Below are positions 60,540 to 64,000 of a stretch of DNA of 64,000 nucleotides, one piece after another. Location of the stretch: assembly GCF_016584085.1 (NCBI RefSeq), contig NZ_NRSJ01000010.1, positions 1 through 64,000 of the forward strand. The letters are read 5' to 3'. Made by a program: the position numbers and the translations under genes. The notes under the pieces are model-generated. The model saw only the letters and a list, made by a program, of their open reading frames with translations, ran no database searches and was not told where the DNA came from. Numbering within the stretch: the stretch's first letter is position 1; the number at the start of each line of letters is the position of its first letter. Origin of the DNA: Halochromatium glycolicum. Lineage in GTDB: Bacteria > Pseudomonadota > Gammaproteobacteria > Chromatiales > Chromatiaceae.

Positions 60540-63500
60540 TGGATGCCCAGCCCGCAGCCGCTCAGGATGCATCGATGAGATCCCACCGGCAACTCCGCGA
60601 AGCCCTCCGCTATGCCCGGGTCGGCTATTGGACGCTCGACGCCCAGACGCAGACCGCGCACTGGTCCGCGGAGATCTATCGCATCTTCGGCCTCGAGCCA
60701 GAGACGCCGGCCGGACCGGAGACGCTGCGCCGGCTCTTGCAGCCCGCCGACGCCGAGATGGTGCTCGGCTCGCTGGAGCACAGTTGCGCCACCGGCGTCG
60801 AGCACAACCTCGATTATCGAATCCGGCGCCCCGACGGCACGCAACGCTGGGTCACCTGCCGGGCCAAGGCGGTCTGGGACGAGGCGGGCAAGGTGAGTGG
60901 CCTGGAGGGGTTTCTGCAGGACATCACCGAGCGCCAAGAGGCCGCCGAACTTCAGCAGGCAGCCGAGCGCGAGGCCCGCGAATCGGCGGCGCTCTTCACC
61001 ACTGCCTTCCAGGCGGCCGGCACCATGCTCACCATCAGCTCGCTCGACGAGGGCGTCTACGAGCATGTGAACGACGCCTTCGTGGAGAGGACCGGCTACG
61101 CCCGGGAGGCCGCCATCGGCGTGCGCTCGGTGGACCTCGGCTTTATCTCGGAGGCGCAACGGCAGCACCTGATCGAGATCCTGCAGTCCGATGGGCGAAT
61201 CAGGGACCTGGAGCTGCGGCTCACCCGGCAGGACGGGCGCTCGATCGACTGTCTCTACAACGGCGAGGTAATCGAGGTCGGTGGTATCCGGAAGCTGTTG
61301 TCGATCGCTCAAGACATCACCCCGCTCAAGGACTCGCAGCGGGCATTGCAGGCAAGTGAGGAGCGCTTCGCGCTGGCCATGCGCGGCAGCAACGACGGCG
61401 TCTTCGATTGGGATCTCGAGACCAATCGGGTCTACTACTCGCCGCGTTGGAAAGCGATGCTCGGCTACGCCGACGACGAGCTCGAGAACACCCTGGATAC
61501 CTGGGAGCGGCTGGTGGCGCCCGACGACCGGCTCGCCAGTTGGCGCATGCTGCAGGACTACATGGAGGGCAAGCGCGATGACTTCACCACCGAGTTTCGG
61601 ATGCGGCACAAAGACGGGCACTGGGTCGAGGTGCTCTCCCGGGCCTATCTGGCGCGGGACGCCGATGGCAAGCCGGCGCGCGTGGTCGGCACCCATGTCG
61701 ACATCACCGAGCGCAAGCGCTCTCAGCGCCAGATCGAGGCCGAGCGCGCCCGCGCCGAGCAATATCTTCGGGTCGCCGGCAGCATTCTCTTGGCGCTCGA
61801 CCGCGAGGGGCGCATCACCCTGATCAACCCCAAGGGCTGCGAGGTCATTGGGCTCGCCGAGTCCGAGCTGCTCGGCCGCGACTGGATCACCGGCTTCATT
61901 CCCGAGGCCGAGCGAGACGCGGTCGCATCCATCCTCGCGCATCTGCTGCAGGACGACGGCCAGGCCTCGGAGTACGTCGAAGGGCACCTGCTCACGGCCC
62001 AGGGCGACGAGCGCCTGATCGCCTGGCACAATCGGGTCGTCCGTGATGCCGAGGGTCGGCCCACCGGCACCCTCTCCTCCGGCGAGGATGTGACCGAGCA
62101 GCGCGCCGCCGAGCAGGCACTACAGGAGGAGCGACGCTTCCTGCAAGACATCATCGACGGCATCGAGGACCCGATCCTGGTCGTCGATCGTGATCGCCGC
62201 ATCCGCCGCATGAACCGCAGCGCGCAAGGGAAGGCCGCCGATATGGGCATGCTCGCGGGCGATCTGCGCTGTTATCAGTTGATCTACCAGAGCGATGCGC
62301 CCTGTCATGAAACCCTGCGCAGTTGCCCGATGACGAACGTGCTGCGCTCCGGCAAGCCGTCCAAGGTGATGCATCAAGTGCTCGGCGCCGACGGCCGCGA
62401 GCACACCCACGAGTTCGCCGCCACCCCGCTGCGGGGCAGGCACGGCACCATCGATGGCATCATCGAGATCTCGCGCGACATCACCGATCAGATCGAGCTC
62501 CTGGAGGCCCTGCACGCCAAGGATCTACGCTATGCCCACCTAGCGCAGCACGACCCCCTCACCGAGCTTCCCAACCGCTTCCTGTTCTCCGACCGGCTGA
62601 GCCAGGCCGTTCAGTTGGCACAGCGCAGCCACGCAAAGCTGGCCGTGCTCTTCATCGATCTCGACCAGTTCAAGCAGATCAACGACAGCTTCGACCACAG
62701 CCACGGCGATGCCGTGCTCGTCGCCTTGGCGCGCCGGCTCGAGGGGCTGATCCGCGGCGCCGATACCCTCGCGCGCATGGGCGGCGATGAGTTCAGCATC
62801 ATCCTCAGCACCATCCAGCACGACGAAGATGCCGCCAAGGTCGCGCGCGAGGTGCTGGCGCTGTTCCAGCAGCCCTTCGAGGTCCACGGCCACCGGCTCT
62901 TCCTCGGCGCCAGCATCGGCATCAGCCTGCATCCCGAGCACGGCGACAACGGCGAGGACCTGATCCGCAACGCCGACGCCGCCCTGTTTCGCGCCAAGGC
63001 CGAGGGCCGCAACAACTTCCAATACTACTCGCAAGACCTCACCGCCAAGGCCTTCGAGCGCATCCTGCTGGAATCCAGCCTGCACGATGCCATCGCCAAT
63101 CAGGAGCTGGTGCTCTACTACCAGCCGCAGCTGCACCTACCCAGCGGCAAGCCCTGTGGGGTCGAGGCCTTGCTCCGCTGGCGACACCCCAGCATGGGCC
63201 TGATTGCGCCGGACCGCTTCATCCCGTTGGCCGAGTCTACCGGGCTGATCGTGCCGATCGGCGAATGGGTGCTGCGCGAGGCCTGTGCCCAGATGCGGCA
63301 CTGGCTGCGGTCCGAGCAGCTTCCCGCCGACGCCACCATGGCGGTGAACCTCTCGACGCGCCAGCTCGCGCATGACGACCTGGTCGACAGGGTGCAGCAG
63401 GCCTTGGCGTCAGCCGGGCTTGCCGCCGTCAACCTGGAGCTCGAGATCACCGAAAGCAGCCTCATGGCCTCACCAGACGAGTCGGCGATGCGCCTGCGTC

Positions 63501-63841
63501 AGCTTCGCGACCTCGGCGTCAAGCTGGGGATGGACGATTTCGGCACCGGCTATTCCTCGCTCAGCTACCTCAAGCAACTGCCGCTGACCAAGCTCAAGAT
63601 CGATCGCTCGTTCGTCTCCGACATCCCGGAGGACGCCAACGACGCGGCGATCACCCAGGCCATCATTGGGCTCGGCAAGAGCCTGGCGCTCGAGATCTTG
63701 GCCGAGGGAATCGAGACCGAGGTTCAGCGCGACTTCTTGCTCGACGAGGGCTGCGAGCAGGGCCAAGGCTATCTCTTCGCCAAGCCCCTGCCCGTCTCAG
63801 AGCTCGAGCGATTCCTCGCCGCGTTAGCTGCAAGGCCGTAA
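60539..63841 (+). CDS. Multi-PAS GGDEF-EAL cyclic-di-GMP enzyme
   Basis: A 1100-residue cytosolic sensor. About five PAS/PAC units come first (e.g. RYARVGYWTLDAQTQTAHWS, FALAMRGSNDGVFDWDLETN, DITERKRSQRQIEAERARAE). Then GGDEF (DPLTELPNRFLFSDRLSQAV, FIDLDQFKQINDSFDHSHGD, RMGGDEFSIIL). Then EAL (CGVEALLRWRHPSMGL, NLELEITESSLM, MDDFGTGYSSLSYLKQLPLT, LAEGIETE). Both active-site signatures are intact, so it may make and degrade c-di-GMP. No transmembrane segment. ATG 60539 overlaps the preceding TGA by one base. Confidence 0.92.
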   Translation: MDAQPAAAQDASMRSHRQLREALRYARVGYWTLDAQTQTAHWSAEIYRIFGLEPETPAGPETLRRLLQPADAEMVLGSLEHSCATGVEHNLDYRIRRPDGTQRWVTCRAKAVWDEAGKVSGLEGFLQDITERQEAAELQQAAEREARESAALFTTAFQAAGTMLTISSLDEGVYEHVNDAFVERTGYAREAAIGVRSVDLGFISEAQRQHLIEILQSDGRIRDLELRLTRQDGRSIDCLYNGEVIEVGGIRKLLSIAQDITPLKDSQRALQASEERFALAMRGSNDGVFDWDLETNRVYYSPRWKAMLGYADDELENTLDTWERLVAPDDRLASWRMLQDYMEGKRDDFTTEFRMRHKDGHWVEVLSRAYLARDADGKPARVVGTHVDITERKRSQRQIEAERARAEQYLRVAGSILLALDREGRITLINPKGCEVIGLAESELLGRDWITGFIPEAERDAVASILAHLLQDDGQASEYVEGHLLTAQGDERLIAWHNRVVRDAEGRPTGTLSSGEDVTEQRAAEQALQEERRFLQDIIDGIEDPILVVDRDRRIRRMNRSAQGKAADMGMLAGDLRCYQLIYQSDAPCHETLRSCPMTNVLRSGKPSKVMHQVLGADGREHTHEFAATPLRGRHGTIDGIIEISRDITDQIELLEALHAKDLRYAHLAQHDPLTELPNRFLFSDRLSQAVQLAQRSHAKLAVLFIDLDQFKQINDSFDHSHGDAVLVALARRLEGLIRGADTLARMGGDEFSIILSTIQHDEDAAKVAREVLALFQQPFEVHGHRLFLGASIGISLHPEHGDNGEDLIRNADAALFRAKAEGRNNFQYYSQDLTAKAFERILLESSLHDAIANQELVLYYQPQLHLPSGKPCGVEALLRWRHPSMGLIAPDRFIPLAESTGLIVPIGEWVLREACAQMRHWLRSEQLPADATMAVNLSTRQLAHDDLVDRVQQALASAGLAAVNLELEITESSLMASPDESAMRLRQLRDLGVKLGMDDFGTGYSSLSYLKQLPLTKLKIDRSFVSDIPEDANDAAITQAIIGLGKSLALEILAEGIETEVQRDFLLDEGCEQGQGYLFAKPLPVSELERFLAALAARP

Positions 63842-63924
63842 CGCCCTGAGCGTGCAGCGATCGCTAACCCAACCCTCAAACTTTGAGACGAGGCCGGTAC
63901 ACCAAGAACCGCGCCGCCAGCCGC

Positions 63925-64000
63925 TCAGACCTGCTGGCGCACCCACATCAGGGTCGGTGTCTCGTCGTCGCTGAGCGTCTTCGGGATCAGCAGCATCCCG
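63925..64000 (-). CDS. C-terminal end of a gene running off the window
   Basis: The minus frame ends MLLIPKTLSDDETPTLMWVR, QQV, stop at 63925. It reads like a real protein end but is too short to identify. Confidence 0.4.
   Translation of the reverse strand, partial: GMLLIPKTLSDDETPTLMWVRQQV

Noticed and set aside
60515..62029. 504-codon minus frame opposite the PAS domains
   Set aside because: Shadow of the PAS-GGDEF-EAL gene, which shows intact motifs.

Overview
The window is GC-rich gammaproteobacterial DNA, most likely from a purple sulfur bacterium of the Chromatiaceae. The strongest clue is a sulfur globule envelope protein (11540-11845, minus): a Sec signal peptide followed by a short Gly/Tyr/Pro repeat protein. 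A Hyb-type uptake [NiFe]-hydrogenase operon, an octahaem cytochrome, VPLPA/PEP-CTERM secreted proteins and many c-di-GMP/cyclic-nucleotide proteins fit that picture. I cannot name the species.

Layout. 1-7.7 kb: a periplasmic rhodanese, then a scrapyard of transposase pieces and at least five type II toxin-antitoxin modules, some intact (DUF104/PIN, Phd/PIN) and some broken (RHH antitoxin, RelE, VapC). 8.1-13 kb: bifunctional PutA, the sulfur globule gene with a perfect FNR-type box upstream, and a coiled-coil DUF3782-like nuclease-fold protein. 13.3-22.1 kb: a run of minus-strand genes (sulfatase, outer-membrane barrel, periplasmic HAD phosphatase, membrane protein, octahaem cytochrome with HEAT/TPR repeats) facing a sigma54 enhancer-binding activator; a good -24/-12 promoter and two inverted repeats lie between them. 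22.1-29.2 kb: an SBF-type symporter and a peptide ABC transporter in which a permease and an ATPase are fused into one protein. 29.4-41.1 kb: HD-GYP phosphodiesterase, retropepsin-like protease, PRC-barrel/EF-hand protein, TM2 protein, a divergent FecR / CHASE2-cyclase pair, a glutaminase with STAS and cyclic-nucleotide-binding domains, and an amidohydrolase.

41.1-47.5 kb is a less GC-rich, visibly acquired island: a 286-bp tandem duplication, two VPLPA-CTERM proteins separated by an IS630-family transposase, a group II intron 3' remnant with a foldable domain V, a GH15 glucoamylase killed by an amber codon and truncated against a Uma2 fragment, and a REP-like element. 47.5-53.5 kb is the hydrogenase operon hybO-hybA-hybB-hybC-hybD (all minus). 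54-59.8 kb is carbon-storage and pentose-phosphate metabolism (Nudix, glgX, gnd, zwf). 60-64 kb has a broken MEDS-GGDEF gene coupled to a large PAS-GGDEF-EAL protein and the tail of one further gene.

Three themes recur: broken genes meeting tail-to-tail at sharp junctions (about 4245, 6033-6039 and 46957); hydrophilic low-complexity insertions at domain boundaries or loops of otherwise conserved enzymes and transporters; and probable sigma54 control of both the sulfatase locus and a VPLPA-CTERM gene. No tRNA, rRNA or CRISPR array was seen.
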